In this document: positions 16,069 through 23,758 of the stretch, one piece after another
How the letters are laid out: each line of letters begins with the position of its first letter
How positions within the stretch are numbered: position 1 is the first letter of the stretch
Origin: an uncultured Bacilli bacterium
GTDB lineage: Bacteria > Bacillota_I > Bacilli_A > RF39 > UBA660
Length of the DNA stretch: 64,000 nucleotides
Direction: 5' to 3'
Assembly: GCA_934155185.1 (NCBI GenBank)
Contig: CAKPGT010000005.1
Coordinates: 6,886-70,885 of the forward strand
Program-made: the position numbers and the translations under genes
The notes under the pieces: generated by a model
Seen by the model: only the letters and a program-made list of their open reading frames with translations
Told to the model about the DNA's origin: nothing
The model's database searches: none

Positions 16069-16836
16069 ATGTTAAATAATGTTTCATATGCTTTTATATT
16101 ATCTTTTTTAGCCGGAATATCTACTGTTTTTGGCGCATTAATAATTTTCTTTGATAAAAATAAAAATAGTAAGATAGTAACAGTGAGTTTATCATTTGCA
16201 GCAGGTGTTATGATATGTGTGTCATTAACTGATTTACTACCTAACTCATATAAAATGATATTAGATATTAAAAATATATTTCCAAGAATAATTTTAACTT
16301 TAATATTTATGTGTTTAGGCGTTATTATATCTATGTTAATTGATAAATATTTGCCGAGTGAATATGAAAGTAATAATAGTGATAGCAAATTATATAAAAT
16401 AGGTATAATTAGTATGGTAGCAATTGTACTTCATAATATTCCTGAAGGAATTGCAACATTTGTAACCTCATCTAGTAATATAAAACTGGGTATTACTTTA
16501 TCACTTGCTATAGCACTTCATAATATACCTGAGGGTATATCAATTGCGGTTCCTATATATCATTCGACAGAAAATAAATTAAAAGCTATTTTATATGCTT
16601 TATTATCTGGTATGAGTGAAGTTGTAGGTAGCATACTTGCATATTTGTTTTTAGCACCCTTTATAAACAATAATATAATGGCAGCACTATATGCTATAAT
16701 TGCAGGGATTATGATACATATATCCATCTATGAACTTATTCCAGGTGCATATAAAGATGGTACTTTAAAAGAAATATTTAAGTACTTTATAATAGGATTT
16801 TTAGTGATGATACTAAGCCATTTACTTTATGCATAA
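16069..16836 (+). CDS. ZIP family metal transporter
   Basis: A 255-residue integral membrane protein of the ZIP (ZupT-like) family that imports divalent metals such as zinc. About eight transmembrane helices. The two metal-binding helices carry LHNIPEGIATF and LHNIPEGISIA (about residues 123-165), the paired HNxPEG motifs of the family. A shorter-than-usual polar loop without a His cluster separates helices 3 and 4. The ribosome site AGTGAGGA lies before the ATG. Transcribed alone. Confidence 0.93.
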   Translation: MLNNVSYAFILSFLAGISTVFGALIIFFDKNKNSKIVTVSLSFAAGVMICVSLTDLLPNSYKMILDIKNIFPRIILTLIFMCLGVIISMLIDKYLPSEYESNNSDSKLYKIGIISMVAIVLHNIPEGIATFVTSSSNIKLGITLSLAIALHNIPEGISIAVPIYHSTENKLKAILYALLSGMSEVVGSILAYLFLAPFINNNIMAALYAIIAGIMIHISIYELIPGAYKDGTLKEIFKYFIIGFLVMILSHLLYA

Positions 16837-16903
16837 TCTGTGATAGTATATGGGTATATTAAAATTAATTAAAAATATTTTCGTATAATATAATTTATTT
16901 AGA

Positions 16904-17326
16904 TTGGATGCATTTTTTATGGAAAAAATATTAACATTTGTTATAAGAAATAGTAAATTATTACTTTTATTAGGAAGTAATGAAGACCCACAATTTAAGA
17001 AGTCATTTTGGTATGTTATTACAGGTGGAGTAGAAAAAAAAGATAATAATCTATACGATGCAGTAAAACGTGAAGTTAAAGAAGAAACAAATCTAAGTTT
17101 GAATAAAATAATTGATTTGAATTTAATTTTTGAATATGAATCACTTGGTGAACATTGTACCGAACATGCCTTCATTTCGTATGCAAATGATAATAATGTA
17201 ATATTAAATGAGGAAAGTTTGGAATATAAATGGTGTTCTTTGAATGAATTTATTAATCTAATAAATTGGCATTATGATAAAAACGAATTGAAGAAATTGC
17301 TAAAGAAATATATAAATACTTTATAG
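16904..17326 (+). CDS. NUDIX hydrolase
   Basis: About 140 residues. The Nudix box reads GGVEKKDNNLYDAVKREVKE followed by ETNL, matching GX5EX7REUXEEXGU with Asn-Leu at the end in place of Gly-hydrophobic. It should bind Mg and cleave a nucleoside diphosphate derivative; the substrate is unknown. ATG 16919 is an alternative start; neither start has a strong ribosome site. Confidence 0.85.
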   Translation: MDAFFMEKILTFVIRNSKLLLLLGSNEDPQFKKSFWYVITGGVEKKDNNLYDAVKREVKEETNLSLNKIIDLNLIFEYESLGEHCTEHAFISYANDNNVILNEESLEYKWCSLNEFINLINWHYDKNELKKLLKKYINTL

Positions 17327-17355
17327 CTATTTTTTTAGTAATAATATATATTAAG

Positions 17356-17387
17356 TCATCTACCAATATTGTAGTAGATGATATAAT
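17356..17387 (+). promoter_or_regulatory. Inverted repeat abutting the -10 box of the AAA ATPase gene
   Basis: TCATCTAC (17356-17363) and GTAGATGA (17374-17381) form an 8-bp perfect inverted repeat directly followed by TATAAT (17382-17387). Its position over the -35/-10 spacer suits a repressor site; a regulator is not known. Confidence 0.4.
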
Positions 17388-17419
17388 AGTGTATTAAAGA
17401 AGTTTAATAAGGAGTTAAT

Positions 17420-18169
17420 ATGTCGTTATTTAATAAGTTATTTATTGAAGGTGTAAGATATGAAAAAGAAAGAGTTACAGATGATAATATCTATCCATTT
17501 AATATACCCGCTATTAAAAACTTAGATGAATTAAAATTTGAAAAGCCAGTCACATTTTTAATAGGTGAAAATGGGGCAGGGAAGTCAACTATTATAGAAG
17601 CACTAGCAGTTTCACTTAGACTTAATCCTGAGGGTGGTAGTCAAAACATTATGTTTAAAACGGTAGATACACATTCTAATTTATCAGATTATTTAACATT
17701 ATATATGACTGGTAACTTACCTAAAACAAAATATTTTTTACGTGCAGAAAGTTTTTATAATGTTGCAACTGAAATTCAAAAGTTGGCAGAAGAAGACGAA
17801 AATGAAGCTTTATATAATGCTTATGGTGGTAATTTACATGAATGTTCACATGGTGAGTCATATATAAGACTGGTTAAAAACAGATTTAATGCTAAAGGTT
17901 TATATGTATTAGATGAACCTGAGGCTGCACTTTCTCCAGTTAGACAGATGACTCTTTTATGCCTTATAAATGATTTAGTAAAAGAGGGGAGTCAGTTTAT
18001 TATCTCAACACACTCTCCTATATTATTATCATATAAAAATGCCGATATATTTGATCTTGATAATGATTTTGAAAAAGTAGAATATGAAGATACCGAAATT
18101 GTTAGAACATATAAAATGTTTTTAGATGATCCAGATAGAATGCAAAATAAGCTTTTTAATTCAGAATAA
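17420..18169 (+). CDS. Stand-alone AAA ATPase (ABC/SMC-like, AAA_21 type)
   Basis: 249 residues. Walker A is LIGENGAGKST (about residues 48-58). A signature-like CSHGESYIR comes before Walker B LYVLDEPEAALSP (about 160-172), and the H-loop is ISTHSPILLS. The compact ABC-type head lacks coiled coil or membrane domains. Relatives are common as single 'ATP-binding' genes in Firmicutes with no known role. GGAG precedes the ATG by eight bases. No nuclease partner lies next to it, so a defence role is not supported. Confidence 0.85.
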   Translation: MSLFNKLFIEGVRYEKERVTDDNIYPFNIPAIKNLDELKFEKPVTFLIGENGAGKSTIIEALAVSLRLNPEGGSQNIMFKTVDTHSNLSDYLTLYMTGNLPKTKYFLRAESFYNVATEIQKLAEEDENEALYNAYGGNLHECSHGESYIRLVKNRFNAKGLYVLDEPEAALSPVRQMTLLCLINDLVKEGSQFIISTHSPILLSYKNADIFDLDNDFEKVEYEDTEIVRTYKMFLDDPDRMQNKLFNSE

Positions 18170-18264
18170 TAAAATTTTGATTATTAAACTAGCAAATCAC
18201 ATGCAAATAATATATTTAAATATGTGTTATAAAATGTTATAATAATTGTAGTCAAGGAGGAATT

Positions 18265-18405
18265 ATGAAAAAATTAAAGGACAAATTAAAAGAATTAAAT
18301 ACCTTATATAAATTTGATATAGTTGATTTTAGAAGTGTTAAGGATAGTAAATTTAAGAATGAAATATTAAAAGATGGTATAGTTATATATAATAAAAATA
18401 ATTAA
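18265..18405 (+). pseudogene. Orphan C-terminal fragment of a MNT-type nucleotidyltransferase
   Basis: A 46-codon frame with an ideal AAGGAGG ribosome site five bases upstream and a terminator downstream. The protein (Lys-rich helix, then KFDIVDF, then KFKNEILKDGIVIY) resembles the last 45 residues of minimal nucleotidyltransferases that pair with HEPN proteins; the catalytic GSxxxGxxxxxSDID part is missing and no remnant is seen upstream. Either a decayed gene that kept or gained a start, or a functional short protein. Similarity is by eye. Confidence 0.5.
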
Positions 18406-18410
18406 TTAGT

Positions 18411-18447
18411 CCCCTATTGTTTATTTAAAAATAAAATAGGGGAGTTT
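18411..18447 (+). terminator. Terminator after the 46-codon frame
   Basis: CCCCTATT (18411-18418) pairs with AATAGGGG (18435-18442), then AGTTTT. A second small hairpin with T-run (AGAGG/CCTCT, 18461-18483) follows. Confidence 0.65.
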
Positions 18448-18483
18448 TAATAGTAATGATAGAGGGATATTTTCCTCTTTTTT

Positions 18484-18734
18484 AATATATAAGTGAATAC
18501 TAATGATGATTCTAAGCTCATTTTTAATTGTTAGATGTATAATTATGCATCTGGATTTGTTTAGTAAGTCATCTATAATATATATTTGTAGTAAGTTAGT
18601 TAGATAATAACTAATATAATTATAATATATTAAAAAACTAAGTTATAGTAGGACTAATAGTTATAAGATAAATTATCTAGATAACATCAAACTAATAGCA
18701 GCTTTAATATCACAGTAGATTTACTATGTACAAT
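18484..18734. other. Non-coding AT-rich stretch
   Basis: About 250 bases without a supported open frame. It holds a perfect 12-bp palindrome TTATCTAGATAA (18673-18684), several CTAA/TTAG repeats, and a weak echo (AAGTCATCTA...TTGTAG, near 18566) of the inverted repeat at 17355. Probably decayed or regulatory DNA. Confidence 0.4.
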
Positions 18735-18770
18735 AAAAAAAGATAGTGTAGTGTTAAAACTAACTATCTT
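18735..18770 (-). terminator. Terminator of the DUF2726/XRE transcript
   Basis: Read on the minus strand, AAGATAGT pairs with ACTATCTT and is followed by a T-run of seven. Confidence 0.75.
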
Positions 18771-18826
18771 AAGTTTCAAAAAATAAATGTTAACATAATA
18801 TGTATTATACGAAGTAGAAGATAGAG

Positions 18827-19318
18827 TTACAAAGTGCTATTTTTAATACTAACAAGCTCTTTTTTAATTCTATTAACTACATAATCTTCTTGATTTGTAT
18901 AGCTAGTATAAAATGTTATTAACTTTATATTAGCACTATTGCATATATTTTTAACTTTTATATCTCTCTTTTTTCTGCTTGATTCTTTGTGAGAACTATC
19001 ATTTAATTCTATTAATAATAGTAAGCTTTTAAAGTCATGACTGAATATTGCAAAGTCAATATTTCTAAACAATTCATTATGATAACCTTTGTCACCTCTA
19101 TCTATTATTGTTGCTAAATTAACCTGAGGTATTATCTTATATTCATCACGTTCTAATAACTTTATTTTATTGTAGAAATTTAATTCAGATTCAGTCATAA
19201 ATGCTTTTTGATGATAAATATACTCTCTATTATTTTTATTAAATAGTAAGCTTTGCAAGTAATTATATATAAAAATTATTAGTAATAATGTTATAACACC
19301 AACAATTATTTTAATCAT
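18827..19318 (-). CDS. DUF2726 protein with N-terminal membrane anchor
   Basis: 163 residues: one transmembrane helix (residues 3-20), then a DUF2726-like domain. The recognisable order is MTESELNFYNKI...YKIIPQVNLATII, then IDFAIFSHDFKSLLLLIELN, DSSHKESSRKKRD and ITFYTSY. The D...ELxDxSH...RD pattern resembles a PD-(D/E)XK-like nuclease core (Asp, Glu, then a polar residue in place of Lys). Nuclease activity is inferred from the fold family and not shown. It lies 21 bases after the XRE gene. Confidence 0.7.
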   Translation of the reverse strand: MIKIIVGVITLLLIIFIYNYLQSLLFNKNNREYIYHQKAFMTESELNFYNKIKLLERDEYKIIPQVNLATIIDRGDKGYHNELFRNIDFAIFSHDFKSLLLLIELNDSSHKESSRKKRDIKVKNICNSANIKLITFYTSYTNQEDYVVNRIKKELVSIKNSTL

Positions 19319-19339
19319 AAATCTACCTTAATTATATAA

Positions 19340-20107
19340 TTACACATTTCGTGATTGAATTTCAGCTATCTTCGCTAAGACTTCTGAAGCATTATCAGTA
19401 TCTATTTCATTGTAGCCAAGTTCATGCAAAGCTTGTATTTTAACAGAATTTATCTCTTCTGTTCTACTTAATTTTTCTTCATTCTTTAATTCAATTTCTT
19501 GAACAAACTTTTTATGTTTTTCTGCTAATCTAGATTTTGAAGCACCACCATCACGATATAGAATCATGGCACTATGCATAATTGCTTCCATTATAAATTG
19601 TTGTTCCTCATCAAATACGTATTCATCAGGGTCAACGAAACCTAATAATTTATTAAAATATCCCATTACGTATTTTAATTCCTTAACATTTTCCAAACCT
19701 TGTATAAAGTTTAATAAATATTTATAAGTTATGAATGATTCATTAGAACCTTCTAAAAAACGTTCTTTTATTAAGAATATAATATCATTTAATAATTCCT
19801 GTTCCCTAGGTTTTAAGTCCCTAAATTCTATTAATTCAGAATGTGAAACAGCAACATTATTACCCTCATTATTTAACACTGAATCAACCTTATTTATAAA
19901 TTCAGTATTAACTATTATATTATTAATTTCAGATGCTTCCTTTATATCCAACAAATTAAATAACTTCATTTTTTTATCTTTAGGCCATCTGGAAATATCA
20001 TTCATTTCTAGATAATTATATATCATTTGCCTAGATACTCCTAAATATTTAGCTAATTTAACTTTGGAAATTCCAACCTCTTGTAATATTTCATTTAACT
20101 TGTCCAT
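19340..20107 (-). CDS. XRE-like helix-turn-helix regulator with unknown C-terminal domain
   Basis: 255 residues. An N-terminal HTH (VGISKVKLAKYLGVSRQMIYNYL, shown here as residues 11-33) is followed by a long helical region (about 90-210) and a Lys/Glu helix. The C-terminal region is not recognised. The gene heads a short minus-strand unit with the DUF2726 gene. The upstream region has TTACAC/TTACA direct repeats (about 20143-20180) and TTGACA on the minus strand, so autoregulation is plausible. Confidence 0.75.
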   Translation of the reverse strand: MDKLNEILQEVGISKVKLAKYLGVSRQMIYNYLEMNDISRWPKDKKMKLFNLLDIKEASEINNIIVNTEFINKVDSVLNNEGNNVAVSHSELIEFRDLKPREQELLNDIIFLIKERFLEGSNESFITYKYLLNFIQGLENVKELKYVMGYFNKLLGFVDPDEYVFDEEQQFIMEAIMHSAMILYRDGGASKSRLAEKHKKFVQEIELKNEEKLSRTEEINSVKIQALHELGYNEIDTDNASEVLAKIAEIQSRNV

Positions 20108-20209
20108 ACATGTTATCTCCCCTACTATATATTACACTTATAATTTTACACTTTTTTACAAATTTGTCAATATATTACAAAACTTCCCATAACTTTGTAT
20201 GATAAGTGA

Positions 20210-20842
20210 TTATATAATAAATGTAAATAGTTTAAGAAGAAGTGGCGTTAAATATGAATCTAATACGCATGTTAATGATATTAGAAACACACTGATTAAA
20301 AATAATAATATATATCTACCAAAAAAGTTTTTAAAATCTAGGCTACTTTTTCTAAATAAAGCCTTTAAAAATTTGATAGCAGCACTAACTGCGAAAAAGC
20401 TAAAGAATATATAGATTACTATGTTTATAATCATTACAGGAAAAACATATAAAAAGCAACCTAAAATTCCCTTTATTTTATATTTTAATATAATACTTGA
20501 AAGTGTTGTTCCAAGCGTAAAACCTTTAAAAAATAAAATGATTATCACTGCTGGAATTCCTATCATTGAAATTCCAAGTGAAAAAATCATAAATAATTGA
20601 ATGATATTATTTAATATTTCACTTCCAAGATATTTTATACCGAAAACGGAGTCAGACAATTTCTTAATATTATCAATATAGGTCTGTACCTGATTAATTA
20701 ATAAAATCTTATCATCCTTTGTTATCAGGTTTATGAATAGCGAACCTAATACTACACCTGATATAAATATTATTACTGTAAATACTAATAAAGCTTTTTC
20801 TTTTTTTCTTGTTTCATTTAAATATTCTAATATTTTTTTCAT
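20210..20842 (-). CDS. spoIIM: Stage II sporulation protein M
   Basis: A 210-residue polytopic membrane protein (about five helices) of the SpoIIM/DUF95 family. With SpoIID and SpoIIP it forms the peptidoglycan-remodelling complex that drives engulfment of the forespore. Visible are the first helix with GVVLGSLF, the central LFMIFSLGISMIGIPAVIII and GFTLGTTLSSII. SpoIIP is encoded at 43.8 kb in this window. The gene lies near xerD, as in Bacillus. Confidence 0.9.
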   Translation of the reverse strand: MKKILEYLNETRKKEKALLVFTVIIFISGVVLGSLFINLITKDDKILLINQVQTYIDNIKKLSDSVFGIKYLGSEILNNIIQLFMIFSLGISMIGIPAVIIILFFKGFTLGTTLSSIILKYKIKGILGCFLYVFPVMIINIVIYIFFSFFAVSAAIKFLKALFRKSSLDFKNFFGRYILLFLISVFLISLTCVLDSYLTPLLLKLFTFII

Positions 20843-20936
20843 TTTGTTCTCCCTAGTAAACTATATTAAGGATTTTATAAAATATTACTTTCAATTAATT
20901 TAATAATGTATTATAATTTTAATAGGAGTGTTGATT

Positions 20937-21077
20937 ATGAATAAGAAAAAAGAAAATAAGAAAAAGAAATTTAAAATAAACTGGACTAAAGTTGCAATTT
21001 GGATTGCACTAATAGCAATGACAGCTTCAGCATTTGCAGCAATTTTATCTCCACTTTTTTCTAAACAAGGATACTAA
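20937..21077 (+). CDS. Short single-pass membrane protein
   Basis: 46 residues with AGGAG eight to nine bases before the ATG and a terminator right after the stop. A Lys-rich N-terminus (KKKENKKKKFK) precedes one hydrophobic helix rich in Ala/Ile (residues 19-40). This resembles the tiny DUF4044-like membrane proteins of Bacilli, but the match is weak. Divergent from spoIIM. Confidence 0.65.
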   Translation: MNKKKENKKKKFKINWTKVAIWIALIAMTASAFAAILSPLFSKQGY

Positions 21078-21092
21078 AGGTATTCTTTTTTA
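21067..21092 (+). terminator. Terminator of the 46-residue protein gene
   Basis: AGGATAC-TAAAG-GTATTCT followed by TTTTTA, overlapping the stop codon. Confidence 0.7.
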
Positions 21093-21113
21093 TTTTGCAT
21101 AATATAATTTATT

Positions 21114-21503
21114 ATGACAAATAACGATAAAAAAATAAAACTACTTAACTTACAACTTCTAGCTACTATAGGTTTTATTGTAGCACTATTTATATCATTT
21201 ACTTTAACTTATGATAAAAAAATGAATTTAACTAATAATAAAAGAATTTATGATGATAAAACAGCACAAAATTTAGCACTTATGCAAACTATTTTAGTAT
21301 TTTTAGTTGCTTCCTTATTTTTATATATAACTTATAATCAATATAAAATTTCTAAAACACAGCATGAAGATGATGAAAAAGATCTGCTCCTTCAAAGTGA
21401 AACCGCGCTATTATCTGTAATTGCAGCTTGTGTTGGATTGTATATAGTATTTAAAAATTATAGAAAAAATTCGCTTAGCATTGCGGAAATTGAAAATATA
21501 TAA
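21114..21503 (+). CDS. Unknown membrane protein with three helices
   Basis: 129 residues with hydrophobic helices at about 11-32, 56-76 and 96-113, separated by charged loops. A Gln/His/Asp-rich cytosolic loop (KTQHEDDEKD) precedes the third helix. No family is recognised. The start has no clear ribosome site and lies 36 bases after the previous stop; spoIVB converges on it. Confidence 0.6.
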   Translation: MTNNDKKIKLLNLQLLATIGFIVALFISFTLTYDKKMNLTNNKRIYDDKTAQNLALMQTILVFLVASLFLYITYNQYKISKTQHEDDEKDLLLQSETALLSVIAACVGLYIVFKNYRKNSLSIAEIENI

Positions 21504-21528
21504 GGAAAAAGAAGCATTTTACTTGCTT

Positions 21529-22518
21529 CTAATTCTCAGCTTCATTAAGCATTGTTGTAATAAATATTCCGTATCCTTTTCTTGGATTATTGACCACTAC
21601 GTTTGTTACTGCTCCAACTATTTTATTATCCTGAATAATTGGAGAACCACTCATTCCTTGTACAATTCCACCAGTTTTATTCATAAGTTCTTCATCTGCT
21701 ATTTCAAATAGTATGTTTTTGTTGTCATTTTTATTGTTACTAACTTTAATTATGTTTATGTTATATTCTCTTTTTTGGTTATCATTTATAACTGTTATTA
21801 TTTTTGCATTACCCAAATTAATGTCTTTATAATCAGCAACTTTATATAATTTGCTATCATCTATTTTACTTATATAATTTCCAAATACTCCGTTTTGAGT
21901 ATTTTCTTTTATATCTCCAAATACTATATTTGAGTTAATGTTAGCGTTTTTAGCCCCTGGTTCTCCCCTTATACTTTTATCTATGGAAGTTACTTTAGAA
22001 TCATATATTTTACCGTCTTTTACATTAATCTTCATTCCTGATGATGATTCAATTATTTCATGTCCTAAAGCTCCATACAACTTAGTTTTAGGGTCAATAT
22101 ATGTTAATGTACCAATTCCAGAAACCATATCTTTAACATATAAACCAGTTTTTAAAATACCATTATCATTAATTAAATTTAATGTAGTTACATTATCTTT
22201 ATTATTTCTTATATAGGATATTTTAATATTCCTTTGATTACTATCTTTTACAGCATTTACAAAATCATCTATTGATTCAATCGTTTTGTCATCTGCTTTA
22301 ATTATCGTATCGCCCTTTTCTAATAATGCATCTTTTGCAGGATAAATATTACTTACTTTATAAAAACCAGCTACTATAAGACCTTTATTTTTAACTTGGA
22401 GTCCTATGTTCTCTCCACCTGCTATAATATAATCGGAATAAGCAAGAATACTTTGTGGCATAATAAATGTAGCAACTAATATAATTGCTAAAAAACTTTT
22501 AAATTTTTTTAAAATCAT
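21529..22518 (-). CDS. spoIVB: SpoIVB serine peptidase (S55), sigma-K checkpoint
   Basis: 329 residues: N-terminal signal anchor (1-25), PDZ domain (about 45-120) and S55 peptidase domain (about 125-329). The nucleophile lies in GGIVQGMSGSPIIQ, as in Bacillus SpoIVB, and the catalytic His in LYGALGHEII. It ends with the family's YGIFITTML. SpoIVB is secreted from the forespore and triggers pro-sigma-K processing. Clustered with spoIIM and exonuclease VII. GGAG precedes the ATG. Confidence 0.93.
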   Translation of the reverse strand: MILKKFKSFLAIILVATFIMPQSILAYSDYIIAGGENIGLQVKNKGLIVAGFYKVSNIYPAKDALLEKGDTIIKADDKTIESIDDFVNAVKDSNQRNIKISYIRNNKDNVTTLNLINDNGILKTGLYVKDMVSGIGTLTYIDPKTKLYGALGHEIIESSSGMKINVKDGKIYDSKVTSIDKSIRGEPGAKNANINSNIVFGDIKENTQNGVFGNYISKIDDSKLYKVADYKDINLGNAKIITVINDNQKREYNINIIKVSNNKNDNKNILFEIADEELMNKTGGIVQGMSGSPIIQDNKIVGAVTNVVVNNPRKGYGIFITTMLNEAEN

Positions 22519-22532
22519 TTTTATGCTCCTTT

Positions 22533-22548
22533 TGTAATTCGAATTACA
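22533..22548. promoter_or_regulatory. Perfect 16-bp palindrome before spoIVB
   Basis: TGTAATTCGAATTACA lies 15 bases upstream of the spoIVB start, overlapping the expected early leader. It could be a protein-binding site. CATAATA, like a sigma-G -10 element, lies just upstream on the minus strand (about 22555-22561), but no clear -35 accompanies it. Confidence 0.4.
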
Positions 22549-22583
22549 TTATTATTATGCTTTTAATATTAAATATAATAAGT

Positions 22584-22618
22584 GAAAAAAAATGGTAATT
22601 TTTTAAAAAATTACCATT
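22584..22618 (-). terminator. Terminator of the sugar nucleotidyltransferase gene
   Basis: AATGGTAATTTTTT and AAAAAATTACCATT are perfect complements; on the minus strand they include the TAA stop and are followed by eight Ts. Confidence 0.8.
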
Positions 22619-23534
22619 AATTCCACAATTTTTCAGGGTATTTTCCATCTTTTATCATGAAGTTTATTGCATTAACTAAATCTTCTTTATCTTCTTTATA
22701 AGTTACGCCATACCATTTTTCTTTAGTGTCTAGTACTTTTACCTTTATTTTACCTTCATTAATTCTTTTAAATACACTATCAGGTATTAAAAATTCACAT
22801 TTTTCTAAATTATCTTTATTATTTTTAAAGAATTCTTCCATTTCATCCTCTAAGTAAGTGAATATTGAAGGCATAAATCCAAAAAAGTTCATTGATACTA
22901 GTGTATCTTCATCTATTTCAAATGGTTTAATATTACTATCTAACGGTGTTGCAATAATCTTTCCATCAACTTTTTCAATTGATGACTCCGTTAAACTAGT
23001 TAAGTTGGAGCAACGATTTTTATTACATACGCCTCTTTTAACCGAACCATTTTCGCTCATTGTATTTTTTGTTTTATATCCTATCATTGCGTAGCTGTTA
23101 TCATTTTTATTATTTTTAAAAAATTCTTTCATTTTTTTATAAGGATCACGTCCATAAAAATCATCTGCATTTATTACGGCAAAAGGCTCTTTTACTTTAT
23201 CCTTACAAGCCAAGATAGCATGAGATGTTCCCCAAGGTTTTACTCTATCTTTTGGAATATCAACGAATTTTGGAACGTCAGTTATTTTTTGAAAAACATA
23301 TTCAACATCAATTTTATCTTCTATTCTTTTTCCTACTGTTTCTCTAAATAAATCATAGTTTTCTTCTTTTATAATAAATACCACCTTATTAAATCCAGCT
23401 CTAATTGCATCATAAATTGAATAGTCTAAAATAAATTCTCCATTTGGACCAACTGGTTCTACTTGTTTTAAGCCGCCAAATCTAGAACCCATACCGGCAG
23501 CCATAATTACTAATGTCATATTATTATCCTCCAT
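22617..23534 (-). CDS. Sugar-phosphate nucleotidyltransferase-like protein
   Basis: A 305-residue NTP_transferase family protein. The nucleotide-binding signature is IMAAGMGSRFGGLKQVEPVG (residues 10-29), followed by FAVINADDFYG with the metal-binding Asp. It is shaped like GalU/RmlA enzymes but lacks a C-terminal beta-helix, and the sugar substrate is unknown. A short Cys-containing insertion (KRGVCNKNRCSNL) falls around residues 166-178. It follows xseB by five bases. Confidence 0.85.
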   Translation of the reverse strand: MEDNNMTLVIMAAGMGSRFGGLKQVEPVGPNGEFILDYSIYDAIRAGFNKVVFIIKEENYDLFRETVGKRIEDKIDVEYVFQKITDVPKFVDIPKDRVKPWGTSHAILACKDKVKEPFAVINADDFYGRDPYKKMKEFFKNNKNDNSYAMIGYKTKNTMSENGSVKRGVCNKNRCSNLTSLTESSIEKVDGKIIATPLDSNIKPFEIDEDTLVSMNFFGFMPSIFTYLEDEMEEFFKNNKDNLEKCEFLIPDSVFKRINEGKIKVKVLDTKEKWYGVTYKEDKEDLVNAINFMIKDGKYPEKLWN

Positions 23535-23539
23535 TTTTG

Positions 23540-23758
23540 TTATTCTTCGACTTTAAAGTCTTCTTCTCCATTTTCAGTTAATATTTTATTTACGTTTTCT
23601 TCTGCATTTTTAAGCTTTAAAGAACACTCTTTAGCAAGCTTCATAGCACTAGTATATTTTTCTATTGCATCATCTAAATCTACGTTACCATTTTCTAGCT
23701 CACTTACCATTTTTTCAAGCTTACTTAATTTTTCTTCAAATTTCTCTTCTTTACTCAT
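23540..23758 (-). CDS. xseB: Exonuclease VII small subunit
   Basis: 72 residues, the usual size. The signature is KFEEKLSKLEKMVSELENGN followed by LDDAIEKYTSAMKLAKEC. The gene overlaps the end of xseA by eight bases, so the subunits are translated together. Confidence 0.96.
   Translation of the reverse strand: MSKEEKFEEKLSKLEKMVSELENGNVDLDDAIEKYTSAMKLAKECSLKLKNAEENVNKILTENGEEDFKVEE

Noticed and set aside
16044..16388. Minus-strand frame of 114 codons opposite the ZIP transporter
   Set aside because: It mirrors the transporter coding sequence, has no ribosome site and reads as hydrophobic shadow of the real protein.
17420..18405. AAA ATPase plus following short frame as a defence system
   Set aside because: The ATPase has no nuclease or effector partner, and the short frame is only a fragment; the genes are separated and have their own signals.
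20199..20414. Plus-strand frame of 71 codons over the end of spoIIM
   Set aside because: Lies antisense to spoIIM and has no ribosome site; shadow frame.
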